Origin: Taibaiella sp. KBW10
GTDB lineage: Bacteria; Bacteroidota; Bacteroidia; Chitinophagales; Chitinophagaceae
Assembly (NCBI RefSeq): GCF_003852495.1
Contig: NZ_QAJI01000004.1
Coordinates: forward strand, 164,804 to 212,102
DNA length: 47,299 bases
Reading direction: 5' to 3'
Made by a program: the position numbers and the translations under genes. The notes under the pieces are model-generated. The model had not been told where the DNA came from. It did not search any database and was given only the letters and a program-made list of their open reading frames with translations. Below, piece by piece: positions 8,709 through 17,032 of the stretch. The first letter of the stretch is position 1, and each line of letters opens with the position of its first letter.

Positions 8709-9153
8709 GGGTATTTTATGGTGTCAAATAAAATAAATTGAGTATCTGCTTTGAGGAAACAAGGATTTAATTATTCTTTTGGGTTCTATTTATAGTGATT
8801 GCTACCTTTTGCCTTGATGCAAAAGGTACCGCCAAAAAATCAAGGCTGTATAAATCCCTGGCTAAAAATCAAGGTGTTGGTCGGTCGCAAACCAAGCTCG
8901 CTGCGCTCAGACAGTGGTTTACGACTTATCGACAGAGCCAATGATTTTGTTAATGCAGGATTTATAAGGCCTATCCTAAGCGATCTGTTCTGTACGAATA
9001 GCTTATTTTTTTTCATTACAGCGCAAGCGGAATAAGCAAGTATAAAGAAAAAAAGAAGAGATTCCTCCTGTCGTCGGAAAGACAAAACGCAATACGTAAA
9101 TAATATAACTGTATTTTTTTGGTCTGCTTACTAGAATAAGCAATAGATATTTG
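8709..9153. repeat. gene-free gap with a repeat-like element (about 8800-9085)
   Basis: Open frames here on both strands overlap and look non-biological. The stretch opens with a perfect 10-bp inverted repeat (taccttttgc, 8803-8812; gcaaaaggta, 8819-8828; 6-nt loop). It continues with two copies of aaaaatcaagg about 29 nt apart (8835 and 8864), then a GC-richer segment around 8880-8940. The hairpin-led, frame-open organisation resembles dispersed extragenic repeats of Bacteroidota, but only one copy is in the window, so copy number cannot be judged. The last 70 nt are AT-rich. Confidence 0.35.
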
Positions 9154-9435
9154 CTATTTGATTTTGAGATCTAAGATCACTATTTCACCAAAATAGTCAT
9201 TAATGTTTTTGATCAGGCTGTCTTTAGCAAAGCGCAGCTCCTGTTTCAGTGGGGCCACAGTCGTGCCAATCGTTAGGACTTTATTATACAAATACAGTTC
9301 ACCGGTATATTTAGCAATGGTTTTGCCCACGATCTTTTCCCATTCGCTTTTAATGCGAATTTCCATCATCCTTTGTTTCCATCCGTTACTTTCCAAAACA
9401 TGCTTTACTGCATCACCAATCGAGGTCGCTCCCAT
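9154..9435 (-). CDS. DciA-like protein, DUF721
   Basis: A 93-residue protein of the DUF721/DciA family. In other bacteria DciA helps load or activate the replicative helicase DnaB. The family pattern is visible: SIGDAVKHVLESNGWKQRM, then WEKIVGKTIAKYT, then the beta strand VLTIGTTVAPLKQELRFAKDSLIKNIN. The length is normal for the short Bacteroidota form, which is only the KH-like domain. It stands alone on the minus strand, divergent from the ZIP transporter, with a perfect -7 box 37 nt upstream. The helicase-loading role is carried over from the family and not shown by context. Confidence 0.85.
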   Translation of the reverse strand: MGATSIGDAVKHVLESNGWKQRMMEIRIKSEWEKIVGKTIAKYTGELYLYNKVLTIGTTVAPLKQELRFAKDSLIKNINDYFGEIVILDLKIK

Positions 9436-9471
9436 GAGGCTGTATTAAAATTGTATAGGGTCTATTTGTGT

Positions 9472-9479
9472 CAAAGCTA
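9472..9479 (-). promoter_or_regulatory. -7 box for the DciA-like gene
   Basis: Minus-strand TAGCTTTG, full match to TAnnTTTG, about 37 nt before the ATG at 9435. Confidence 0.5.
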
Positions 9480-9521
9480 CTATTTTTTAAAAAATTAGCA
9501 TTATAATTCTTAATAAGACTG

Positions 9522-9529
9522 TATTTTTG
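9522..9529 (+). promoter_or_regulatory. -7 box for the ZIP transporter gene
   Basis: TATTTTTG ends 10 nt before the ATG at 9540, so the transcript leader would be only a few nucleotides long. No -33 TTG is evident. Confidence 0.45.
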
Positions 9530-9539
9530 CCGCCTCTAT

Positions 9540-10292
9540 ATGGAACTTTTTTACAACATTTTACTATTCCTGATTACCATCGTAGGTGGCAGTATTCCTT
9601 TGTGGTACAGCTCCTGGTCAGAAAAGCAAATGAAGTATTTGCTCGCCTTTTCCGGCGCATATTTGCTCAGTATTACCATGTTACATCTTATACCGGAATC
9701 GGTAGAGCATGTAGGCTTTACAGCCGGTATGTATATGTTGTTGGGTTTTTTCTTACAACAGATTCTACAAAAATTTACGCATGGGGTAGAGCATGGGCAT
9801 AGCCACGTAGGCGAACAACATCATCATTTTCCCATTGTAAGCCTGTTCATCGGTATGGCCTTACATGCCTTCGCCGAGGGCATCCCCTTGGGCGCTACCT
9901 ACCATGATAATAATACAGTACCATCTTTATACCTGGCCATTGCCCTTCATAAATTACCTGAGGCAATGCTAATCGTTTCCCTTTTGGTACATAACCGTAA
10001 AACAAAGGCACAATCGATCTTCTGGCTAGCCTTGTTTGCCCTGCTGACGCCTGTTTCCAGTATGCTCACGCATTATATAGGTGCCAATATGGAACAATTT
10101 GCCACAGCATTACCCTATGTAATAGCGGTAGTAACCGGTTCTTTCCTGCATATCGGAACCACCATCTTTTTTGAAAGCGGCACCGGTTCTCATGATATGT
10201 CCTGGCGCAAATGGGTAATCATTAGCGTGGGTATAGGCCTCGCCCTGTTATCCATCATGAACCAGTCGCATGAACACGTTCATGTACACTAA
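9540..10292 (+). CDS. ZIP family divalent metal transporter
   Basis: Inner-membrane importer of zinc or a related divalent metal. The 250-residue protein has about eight hydrophobic helices. A His-rich cytosolic loop (HGVEHGHSHVGEQHHHF) lies between helices 3 and 4. The metal-binding helices carry HAFAEGIPLG (helix 4) and HKLPEA (helix 5), which are diagnostic. The C-terminus is again His-rich (HEHVHVH). The start is the ATG right behind a -7 box, suggesting a near-leaderless transcript. It is divergent from the DciA-like gene. Exact metal unknown; no Zur-type operator was recognised. Confidence 0.92.
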   Translation: MELFYNILLFLITIVGGSIPLWYSSWSEKQMKYLLAFSGAYLLSITMLHLIPESVEHVGFTAGMYMLLGFFLQQILQKFTHGVEHGHSHVGEQHHHFPIVSLFIGMALHAFAEGIPLGATYHDNNTVPSLYLAIALHKLPEAMLIVSLLVHNRKTKAQSIFWLALFALLTPVSSMLTHYIGANMEQFATALPYVIAVVTGSFLHIGTTIFFESGTGSHDMSWRKWVIISVGIGLALLSIMNQSHEHVHVH

Positions 10293-10358
10293 TACCCGGT
10301 TTACCGAGCATTTTATTTTATTCACCGAAAGCCTTTAGGCGGGCGTTATGTGCGTTGG

Positions 10359-10366
10359 TACATTTG
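10359..10366 (+). promoter_or_regulatory. -7 box for the LiaF-like/LytS/LytTR unit
   Basis: TACATTTG, a full match to TAnnTTTG, about 25 nt before the ATG at 10391. A weak TTTA at 10333 sits near the -33 position. Confidence 0.5.
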
Positions 10367-10390
10367 TTCTATAATTTAAATGTCATCATT

Positions 10391-10765
10391 ATGGAACAGA
10401 TACCCCAACAATTCATTAAGCCGGTTCCCAACAGCGTTCAGGTAGCGCAACAGCAAAAACAGTTTGCCAGAGGTGTTATTTTGGTCATACTGGGTATTGC
10501 GATACTCTTACACAATATGCCGGCCACTACTTATCTAATGCCCGATTGGTTATACGGACCGCATTCGCTGCTGATGCTCTTAGGTCTTTATAACGGCATA
10601 AGGCATAATTTTCAGAACACCGCCTGGTTGGTTTTGTTATTACTTGGTGTATATTTAATGTTTGAAAAATTTACGTTTATCAGTCACCGTGAGTTACGCT
10701 ATATTGGATTGCCCTTTGCGATTATCCTTGTAGGTGTATATACGATACTTAAAAGAAGAAGATAA
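10391..10765 (+). CDS. LiaI/LiaF-type membrane protein (DUF5668-like)
   Basis: A 124-residue inner-membrane protein starting at MEQIPQQF; the frame is open upstream to 10355 but the inner ATG follows the -7 box. After a polar tail come four hydrophobic segments, as in the transmembrane domain of LiaF-like proteins: GVILVILGIAILL, LLMLLGLYNGI, WLVLLLLGVYLMF and LPFAIILVGVYTIL, ending in KRRR. The next gene, a longer LiaF-like protein with the same membrane domain, starts 1 nt after its stop. This one appears to be the membrane domain alone. Role probably in envelope-stress sensing with the LytS/LytTR pair downstream, by inference. Confidence 0.75.
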   Translation: MEQIPQQFIKPVPNSVQVAQQQKQFARGVILVILGIAILLHNMPATTYLMPDWLYGPHSLLMLLGLYNGIRHNFQNTAWLVLLLLGVYLMFEKFTFISHRELRYIGLPFAIILVGVYTILKRRR

Positions 10766-10766
10766 G

Positions 10767-11519
10767 ATGGAAAATCAATATAATTATGAGGACGAGTATA
10801 AACAGCCACAGCCTCAGCCGCCCTATAATAATCAGAAAAATAATAACAACATTACCCTTGGCATCATTATTGTCCTGTTCGGAATCTTTCTGTTTCTCCG
10901 GAATACCAATATCATACAAGGTTCTTTCTTTAGATTGATCACCTCCTTTCCTGTATTTATGATCGCCGGTGGTGTTGCGCTTGGCTATAAGAATAACTTC
11001 AAACTGGGCGGCTGGATCGCGCTGACGATAGCAGGTCTTTTTCTATTCCTTCAGAAGATTAATATCAATATAGGACAATTTATCCTGCCCACCATTTTAG
11101 TAGGTATCGGCGCGCAACTGGTGTTGAAAAACAGGAATAAAACAGCAGTGGAAGAGCAGAAAAGAACCTATGGGGGCAATAGCGATGACTATGTCAATGT
11201 GGATTCTATCTTTGCCGGAGCCGATCGGTTTGTACAGACACCCAATTTCAGAGGGGGTTCCGTATCTGCCATCTTCGGAGGGGTGAAACTAGACTGTAAG
11301 CAGGCCAATCTTGAAGAGGATGTCATCTTGAACCTAACCGTTTTCTGCGGTGGTGTAGAGCTTATTGTACCGGCCAACTGGATCGTAGTGAACGATGCCA
11401 CCACCATACTCGGCGGTATCGAAGATAAGCGTCGCCTGATTAACATGACTGGTTACGAAAAAAGACTCATCCTTAAAGGAGTAGTGTTATGTGGTGGTAT
11501 CGATATTAAAAGCTACTAA
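10767..11519 (+). CDS. LiaF-like membrane protein with C-terminal beta domain
   Basis: A 250-residue protein with a Gln/Pro/Asn-rich cytosolic N-terminus, then four hydrophobic segments (ITLGIIIVLFGIFLFLR through the IGQFILPTILVGIGAQLVL region). A soluble C-terminal domain follows at about residues 145-250 with repeated glycine turns (SIFAGADRF, SAIFGGVKLD, TVFCGGVELIVP, TILGGIEDKRR, VVLCGGIDIKSY). This matches the LiaF C-terminal/DUF2154 toast-rack-like repeat seen in cell-wall-antibiotic-response proteins. In Firmicutes LiaF holds the LiaS kinase inactive. Here a LytS kinase starts 12 nt downstream, so an analogous brake on a different kinase class is plausible but unproven. Confidence 0.85.
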   Translation: MENQYNYEDEYKQPQPQPPYNNQKNNNNITLGIIIVLFGIFLFLRNTNIIQGSFFRLITSFPVFMIAGGVALGYKNNFKLGGWIALTIAGLFLFLQKININIGQFILPTILVGIGAQLVLKNRNKTAVEEQKRTYGGNSDDYVNVDSIFAGADRFVQTPNFRGGSVSAIFGGVKLDCKQANLEEDVILNLTVFCGGVELIVPANWIVVNDATTILGGIEDKRRLINMTGYEKRLILKGVVLCGGIDIKSY

Positions 11520-11531
11520 GCCCGACATTTT

Positions 11532-12608
11532 ATGAAACAAAATATCTCCGCACTGGCTATTAATATTTGTATTGCCACCTTTATGACGGCCTTGAGTATC
11601 GCCGAAGTCTATTGGTTGAAGTATAATATGCATTTTACTTTAGCCGCGGCGATCAGTGTGATTGGTATTGCCAATGGAAGCCTGTTTGTTTTTTATTATG
11701 TATCGACCCAAACGAAGGTGTTTTGGTTTACCGAGCGCAGTATGCCTGCAGTATTGTCTCAGGGCTTTGTCTATGCGGTAGTCTGTTTGTTTGTGGTTAA
11801 GTGGACTTTAGACTCTTTATTCCCTTTTGTAGAGCTGATGCCTTTATGGGGCAATACTTTTTATGTCTTTGGTATAAAATCCTGGATCTTACTATCCTTC
11901 TTTGGTATGGTGTTTTATCTGGGTAATATTATTGAACTGCAAAATCAGAAAATCAATATAGAAACCAATGTACAGCAGCTTAAAAACGATGCCGAACTGT
12001 TTAAACTAAGACAGCAACTACATCCCCATTTTCTGTTCAACAGCCTTAATTCTATCAATGCCCTGATTGGCATCAATCCAAAACTGGCAAGAGAGATGCT
12101 GATGAAACTGTCTACTTTTTTGCGGCAAACGCTGAAAAAAGAAGATGATGAACTGGTGTATCTCTCTAATGAACTCGAGGAACTGGATTTATACCTGGAT
12201 ATCGAAAAAGTGCGTTTCGGCGATCGATTACTCATCGAAAAGTCCGTTCCGGAGCGGATCTCCGATATCAAGATTCCGCCATTCCTTTTACAGCCCCTGG
12301 TCGAAAATGCGATTAAATTTGGTTTATATGGCACTTTGGGCGATGTGACCATTGTGATCAATTTTACCGAAATGGAACATTTCTTTAAATTTGAAATAAG
12401 TAATCCTTTCGATATTGAAAGCATTGCCCCTAAAGGCACCGGCTTCGGCTTGAAATCCATTTCGAGAAGATTGTACCTCTTATATGCCCGCAATGATCTG
12501 CTTAAGACCGATCGCACTGAAGGAGCACAGGCAGAGGATAATGACTATTATACCGCAAGATTATTTATACCTAAAGAAACGATTTATCATCAAAACGAAA
12601 TTACCTAA
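11532..12608 (+). CDS. LytS-family sensor histidine kinase (second system)
   Basis: Membrane histidine kinase of 358 residues. Four hydrophobic helices span residues 8-132, followed by a helical linker and the kinase core. The phosphoacceptor motif LHPHFLFNSLNSINALI has His166; FLLQPLVENAIKFGLYG is the N box and GTGFGLKSISRRL the G box, so it looks catalytically complete. It lies between the LiaF-like gene (12 nt upstream) and a LytTR regulator (15 nt downstream), all on one strand and evidently one operon. The lack of a big external domain suggests that it senses membrane state or signals via the LiaF-like proteins. Confidence 0.93.
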   Translation: MKQNISALAINICIATFMTALSIAEVYWLKYNMHFTLAAAISVIGIANGSLFVFYYVSTQTKVFWFTERSMPAVLSQGFVYAVVCLFVVKWTLDSLFPFVELMPLWGNTFYVFGIKSWILLSFFGMVFYLGNIIELQNQKINIETNVQQLKNDAELFKLRQQLHPHFLFNSLNSINALIGINPKLAREMLMKLSTFLRQTLKKEDDELVYLSNELEELDLYLDIEKVRFGDRLLIEKSVPERISDIKIPPFLLQPLVENAIKFGLYGTLGDVTIVINFTEMEHFFKFEISNPFDIESIAPKGTGFGLKSISRRLYLLYARNDLLKTDRTEGAQAEDNDYYTARLFIPKETIYHQNEIT

Positions 12609-12623
12609 AAACAAACAGACCAT

Positions 12624-13358
12624 ATGTTGAAATGTTTACTCATAGACGATGAGCCGCTGGCGCGGAGTATACTCAAAGAAATGTTGCAGGAGATAGAAGG
12701 TATTGAAGTGGTAGGAGAGTGCAGCAATGGATTTGAAGGCGTTAAAAGCATTCAGGCCTTACAGCCCGATATCGTCTTTTTGGATGTACAGATGCCCAAG
12801 ATCAATGGCTTCGAAATGCTGGAATTGCTGGACGAAAAGCCTAATGTGATCTTTATCACAGCATTTGATGAATATGCCGTACAGGCATTTGAAGTCAATG
12901 CAATTGATTATTTATTAAAACCGATTGAACAATCGCGCTTAGTAAAAGCCATCACTAAGCTTAAAAACAATAGCCATCCCGTTAAGGCCGGCGATCCGGA
13001 AACGGAAAAAAGCATTTTCCTGCCCGAGCAGATGCAGCGTATTGTGGTGAAAGATAATGGAGAGATAAAGATTATACCACTGCCACAAATTCTGTATTTA
13101 GAAGCGGCCGATGATTATGTAAAAGTACAAACCCAGGATAAATATTACCTGAAATACCAGACCATGACCAAATTTGAGCAGCAACTACCCCCGGCGCAAT
13201 TTGTGCGGGTGCATCGTTCCTATTTTGTTAATGTAAGTTATATCAATAAAATCGAACTACTGGAAAAAGAACAATATTGTATTTTGCTCAAAGACGGACA
13301 AAAGATACCCGTAAGCAAAAGTGGTTATGCCAAGTTGAAATCTTTCTTGGGCATTTAA
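12624..13358 (+). CDS. LytTR-family response regulator (second system)
   Basis: A 244-residue regulator: receiver domain at residues 1-120 with LLIDDEPLA, phosphoacceptor Asp54 in VFLDVQMPK and Lys in YLLKPIEQ; LytTR domain at about 140-244 with RIVVKDNGEIKII, LEAADDYVKVQT and FVRVHRSYFVNV. It is the cognate output partner of the LytS kinase 15 nt upstream. Its 3' end contains the -33 element of the promoter for the TonB-dependent receptor gene, so that receptor can be transcribed apart from the operon. Whether the regulator acts on that promoter is unknown. Confidence 0.94.
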   Translation: MLKCLLIDDEPLARSILKEMLQEIEGIEVVGECSNGFEGVKSIQALQPDIVFLDVQMPKINGFEMLELLDEKPNVIFITAFDEYAVQAFEVNAIDYLLKPIEQSRLVKAITKLKNNSHPVKAGDPETEKSIFLPEQMQRIVVKDNGEIKIIPLPQILYLEAADDYVKVQTQDKYYLKYQTMTKFEQQLPPAQFVRVHRSYFVNVSYINKIELLEKEQYCILLKDGQKIPVSKSGYAKLKSFLGI

Positions 13359-13377
13359 GCCACAACCGCTACTTTTG
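13347..13377 (+). promoter_or_regulatory. promoter for the TonB-dependent receptor gene
   Basis: TTG at 13347-13349, then 20 nt, then TACTTTTG at 13370-13377. Both boxes match the Bacteroidota sigma-ABfr consensus and spacing. The ATG lies 20 nt further on. The upstream box is inside the end of the LytTR gene. Confidence 0.7.
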
Positions 13378-13397
13378 TCTGAATTTCATACGATATT

Positions 13398-15749
13398 ATG
13401 AGAAAACCGATCATATTTCTACTTGTTTTACTATTTCCTATATCCTTACTGGCACAAAAGAAAGTCTCTATCAGCGGCTATATTAAAGACGCCGGCAACG
13501 GAGAAACCTTAATCGGTGCAGCGGTTTTTGCCAATGAAACCAAAGAAGGGACGGCTGCCAATACTTATGGATTCTACTCCCTAAGCCTTAAACCCGGCGT
13601 GTATACCGTACGGTTTAGCAATATGGGTTTTAAAGAACAAACCCTAAACCTTAACTTATTAAGCGATACTGCGATTAATATTGATTTGCAGAACGCCAGC
13701 ACCAAAGACCTGGAAGAAGTGCTTGTAACGGCAGAACGTGCCGATAAAAATGTGAGTGGTACCCAAATGGGCACCATCGGCCTCAGCACTGAACAGATCA
13801 AAAAACTGCCGGTTGTTTTCGGGGAGTCAGATATATTGAAAGCCATACAACTCTTACCGGGCGTACAGTCGGCCGGAGAAGGGCAATCAGGGTTTTATGT
13901 AAGAGGTGGCGGTCCGGATCAGAACCTGGTTTTGCTGGATGAAGCAGTGGTCTATAATACCGGTCACTTATTCGGTTTCTTTTCCATCTTCAACTCCGAT
14001 GCCATTAAGAATGTAAACCTCATCAAGGGTGGGGCACCGGCCAATTATGGAGGCCGCCTGTCTTCTGTACTGGATGTGAATATGAAAGACGGAAACATGA
14101 AGAAGTTTGGCGGAGAAGGGGGCATTGGCCTGATTGCTTCCCGGCTTACTTTAGAAGGACCTATTGTTAAAAATAAAGGCTCCTTTATGGTTTCCGGCCG
14201 TCGTACCTATATCGATGTGATCTCTAAACCCTTTCTGAAAGGCAATGCCAAAGGAAGCGGGTATTATTTTTATGACGCTAATCTGAAAGCCAATTATATT
14301 TTAGGCAAAAAAGACCGTTTGTACCTGAGTGGTTATTTTGGAAAAGATGTGTTTAATTTTAATAGTGGAAGCGGTGATTTTAATGTAAAAGTACCTTGGG
14401 GAAATGCAACCTCAACCCTGCGCTGGAACCACCAGTTCAACGATAAATTGTTTATGAACGTTTCGGCGATCTACAACACCTATAATTTCCAGTTTACCGG
14501 AGGACAAAAAGACCTGTACATTACCCTTAAATCGGGCATTAGAGACTGGAACGGTAAAGTTGATTTTGATTATTACGCACCTTTCGGGCATCATTTTAAA
14601 TATGGTGTCAACTATACCTATCATAAATTTACGCCAAGCCAGTTGTCCGGAACATCGGCAGACTCTATGCTGATGCCGGAAAACCCCTTTATCAAATATG
14701 CACATGAGTCGGCGCTATACCTGACTGATGAATTTGATTTAGGCCCTTCGGTAAAGATCAATGCCGGTATCCGTTATTCCATGTTTAACCAGACCGGACC
14801 GTATACCAGCTATACGTTTGACGGCAATGGCAATAAAATGGACAGCACTGTATATGGCAGCGGTTCTTTAGTGAAGACATATGGCGGCTGGGAGCCGAGA
14901 CTGGGCGCACGTATTTCTTTAAGTGAGTCTTCTTCTATCAAGACCTCTATTTCGAGAAGTATGCAGTATGTACACCTGGTATCTAATAACGGAAGTACCT
15001 TACCTACTGATGTCTGGATGCCGAGTTCTCTGATTGTACAACCCCAAAAAGCATGGCAGTATTCCCTGGGCTATTTTCAGAACTTCCTGAACAATGCTTT
15101 GGAGACCTCTGTAGAAGTGTATTACAAAGACCTTAAAAACCAGATAGAGTACAGAGAAGGCTATACGCCTAATAATATCCGGGATCCGGAATCGGATTTA
15201 GTATTCGGAGAAGGTCAGGCATACGGCGCAGAATTCTTTATCAATAAAACAAAAGGCAAATTTACGGGTTGGATCGGCTACACCTTATCCTGGACCAACA
15301 GAAGGTTTGCACAGCTGAACAATGGCGATCCTTTTCCTGCTAAATATGACAGAAGACATGATCTGTCTATTGTAGCGAATTACGAGATCAATAAAAAATT
15401 GAACGTTTCAGCGGTCTTTGTGTACGCTACCGGCAATGCGATTACCTTACCTACCGGCTATTATTTTATCGATGGTAAACTGATACAAGACTACAGTAAG
15501 ATCAACCAATACCGTATTTTTCCGTATCACCGCTTAGATTTATCGCTCAATTATACCCCCAGAGCCAATTCTAAGAAAAGGGTGAAAGGAACCTGGGCGT
15601 TTTCAATCTATAATGTGTACAGTAGACAAAATCCTTATTTGCTTTATGTAAGTACCGAAGGTACCTTGCAGCAAGGTACCAGTGTGAAGGTAAAGCAAGT
15701 GTCTATTTTCCCGATTATTCCGAGTATTACTTATAACTTTAAATTTTAA
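13398..15749 (+). CDS. TonB-dependent receptor with N-terminal carboxypeptidase-regulatory-like domain
   Basis: Outer-membrane receptor of 783 residues. A signal peptide (MRKPIIFLLVLLFPISLLAQ) is followed by a CarboxypepD_reg-like beta domain at about residues 22-105 (ISGYIKDAGNGETLIGAAVF). The plug domain holds GVQSAGEGQSGFYVRGGGPD and LLDEAVVYNTGHLFGFFS at about 150-200. The rest is a beta barrel ending in a C-terminal aromatic strand (PSITYNFKF). The plug belongs to the common Bacteroidota family annotated only as a TonB-dependent receptor. It has no SusD partner, so it is not a classic polysaccharide locus. It has its own promoter and a strong terminator. Ligand unknown; control by the upstream LytTR regulator is possible. 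Confidence 0.92.
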   Translation: MRKPIIFLLVLLFPISLLAQKKVSISGYIKDAGNGETLIGAAVFANETKEGTAANTYGFYSLSLKPGVYTVRFSNMGFKEQTLNLNLLSDTAINIDLQNASTKDLEEVLVTAERADKNVSGTQMGTIGLSTEQIKKLPVVFGESDILKAIQLLPGVQSAGEGQSGFYVRGGGPDQNLVLLDEAVVYNTGHLFGFFSIFNSDAIKNVNLIKGGAPANYGGRLSSVLDVNMKDGNMKKFGGEGGIGLIASRLTLEGPIVKNKGSFMVSGRRTYIDVISKPFLKGNAKGSGYYFYDANLKANYILGKKDRLYLSGYFGKDVFNFNSGSGDFNVKVPWGNATSTLRWNHQFNDKLFMNVSAIYNTYNFQFTGGQKDLYITLKSGIRDWNGKVDFDYYAPFGHHFKYGVNYTYHKFTPSQLSGTSADSMLMPENPFIKYAHESALYLTDEFDLGPSVKINAGIRYSMFNQTGPYTSYTFDGNGNKMDSTVYGSGSLVKTYGGWEPRLGARISLSESSSIKTSISRSMQYVHLVSNNGSTLPTDVWMPSSLIVQPQKAWQYSLGYFQNFLNNALETSVEVYYKDLKNQIEYREGYTPNNIRDPESDLVFGEGQAYGAEFFINKTKGKFTGWIGYTLSWTNRRFAQLNNGDPFPAKYDRRHDLSIVANYEINKKLNVSAVFVYATGNAITLPTGYYFIDGKLIQDYSKINQYRIFPYHRLDLSLNYTPRANSKKRVKGTWAFSIYNVYSRQNPYLLYVSTEGTLQQGTSVKVKQVSIFPIIPSITYNFKF

Positions 15750-15788
15750 ACGAAAGATGCACACCAATATGGGTGCATCTTTCGTTTA
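15747..15788 (+). terminator. terminator after the TonB-dependent receptor
   Basis: Perfect 16-bp inverted repeat (15747-15762 with 15773-15788, 10-nt loop), starting inside the TAA stop codon. It lacks a long T-run, though the 3' arm ends ttcgttta. Confidence 0.75.
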
Positions 15789-15821
15789 AGCTAGGAACAA
15801 ACGGAATCGATTAATTATCCC

Positions 15822-15829
15822 TATTTTTG
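15822..15829 (+). promoter_or_regulatory. -7 box for the orphan histidine kinase
   Basis: TATTTTTG ends 4 nt before the ATG at 15834. If used, the mRNA would be leaderless or nearly so. Confidence 0.45.
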
Positions 15830-15833
15830 AAAC

Positions 15834-16973
15834 ATGATAAAACAATTGCTGAGCTGGCGCACTTTTGCGATCCTCTTTGGCTTGGCCATAGTGGCTATTT
15901 CTTTTTACTATATCAGTAGTATTACAAAAGAAATGGAGATTGCCGAAAAGGAAAAAGTGAAAACAACTGTTGAAGGGATCAAATACCTCAGCAGCTTGGA
16001 AAATAATGCGGATGCTAATTTTGCCACCTATGTTGTAACGCAAAATACGACCATTCCTATGATTATCGTAGGGAAAAATGGTACTATAGAGTTCAGAAAT
16101 ATAGATTCCTCGAAAATACAAAAAGACAGCACGTTTCTATCTCATAAAGTAGCAGAGCTTAAGGCCTTAAAACAATATATTGTAGCAGATTTCGGTTATG
16201 GAAAATCGACAATCTATTATGGCAACTCTCCCATGTTGGAGAAGCTGAAGTTGTATCCGCTGATGCAGATGGCCATTATTGTAGTGTTTATTTCTATTAT
16301 CATTATTGCCATCTTTAATGCGCAGAAAAGCCTGCAAAACCAGGTTTGGGTGGGGATGTCGAAAGAGACCGCACACCAGATGGGGACACCTTTATCGTCC
16401 ATAGTCGGCTGGATGGAATTGCTGAAAGATCATGAAGAGAACCGGGAATCGATAGTCGAAATGGAAAAAGACGTGATGCGCCTGCAATTGGTGGCCGATC
16501 GTTTTTCTAAAATAGGGTCTACACCCATACTGGAAGAAGAGAACGTAGTACCGCGGCTACAGAATATGGTCGACTATATGCAGCTCAGGGCACCTAAAAA
16601 AGTAAGCATTACTTTTGATAGCAATGGCGCAACAGAAGCGATCTACCTGCTGAGTGGCCCATTGTTTGACTGGGTGGTCGAGAACCTGATCAGAAATGCC
16701 TTAGATGCCATGGAGGGTGCCGGTACCATTCGCATCAACCTTACCAATACCACCCGCCAGATTGTGATTGATATTTGTGATTCTGGAAAAGGGATTCCCA
16801 AAACCTCCTTTAAGAAAGTGTTCCGCCCCGGTTACTCGACCAAACAAAGGGGATGGGGCTTGGGTTTATCACTGGCCAAACGTATTATCAGCGTCTACCA
16901 TAACGGACAGATTTTTGTGAAAAATTCAGAATTAGGCAAAGGAACTACGTTTAGAATAATATTGACCCGTTAA
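15834..16973 (+). CDS. orphan sensor histidine kinase
   Basis: A 379-residue membrane kinase. TM1 covers about residues 10-28, an extracytoplasmic sensor region of about 115 residues follows, and TM2 lies at about 143-161. The HisKA domain has phosphoacceptor His181 in SKETAHQMGTPLSSIVGW. The ATPase domain has the N box ENLIRNALDAM, G1 DSGKGIP and G2 GWGLGLSLAKRI. The HQMGTPLSS H-box is of the HAMP-less Bacteroidota type. No response regulator is adjacent; the next gene is a sugar kinase with its own -7 box, so the partner must be elsewhere. The ATG at 15834 is directly behind a -7 box. Confidence 0.9.
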   Translation: MIKQLLSWRTFAILFGLAIVAISFYYISSITKEMEIAEKEKVKTTVEGIKYLSSLENNADANFATYVVTQNTTIPMIIVGKNGTIEFRNIDSSKIQKDSTFLSHKVAELKALKQYIVADFGYGKSTIYYGNSPMLEKLKLYPLMQMAIIVVFISIIIIAIFNAQKSLQNQVWVGMSKETAHQMGTPLSSIVGWMELLKDHEENRESIVEMEKDVMRLQLVADRFSKIGSTPILEEENVVPRLQNMVDYMQLRAPKKVSITFDSNGATEAIYLLSGPLFDWVVENLIRNALDAMEGAGTIRINLTNTTRQIVIDICDSGKGIPKTSFKKVFRPGYSTKQRGWGLGLSLAKRIISVYHNGQIFVKNSELGKGTTFRIILTR

Positions 16974-17006
16974 TCTAAAATTAAAGGTCATTAATCGGGA
17001 ATAACC

Positions 17007-17014
17007 TAACTTTG
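17007..17014 (+). promoter_or_regulatory. -7 box for the rfaE1-pyk operon
   Basis: TAACTTTG, full consensus match, 18 nt before the ATG at 17033; no clear -33 TTG. Confidence 0.5.
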
Positions 17015-17032
17015 CACTACCGTTAAATAATT

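Noticed and set aside
8799-9085. Overlapping open frames on both strands that could be called short hypothetical genes
   Set aside because: They overlap in opposite directions, have no domain or start support and cover the hairpin-led repeat-like element, so they are treated as part of it.
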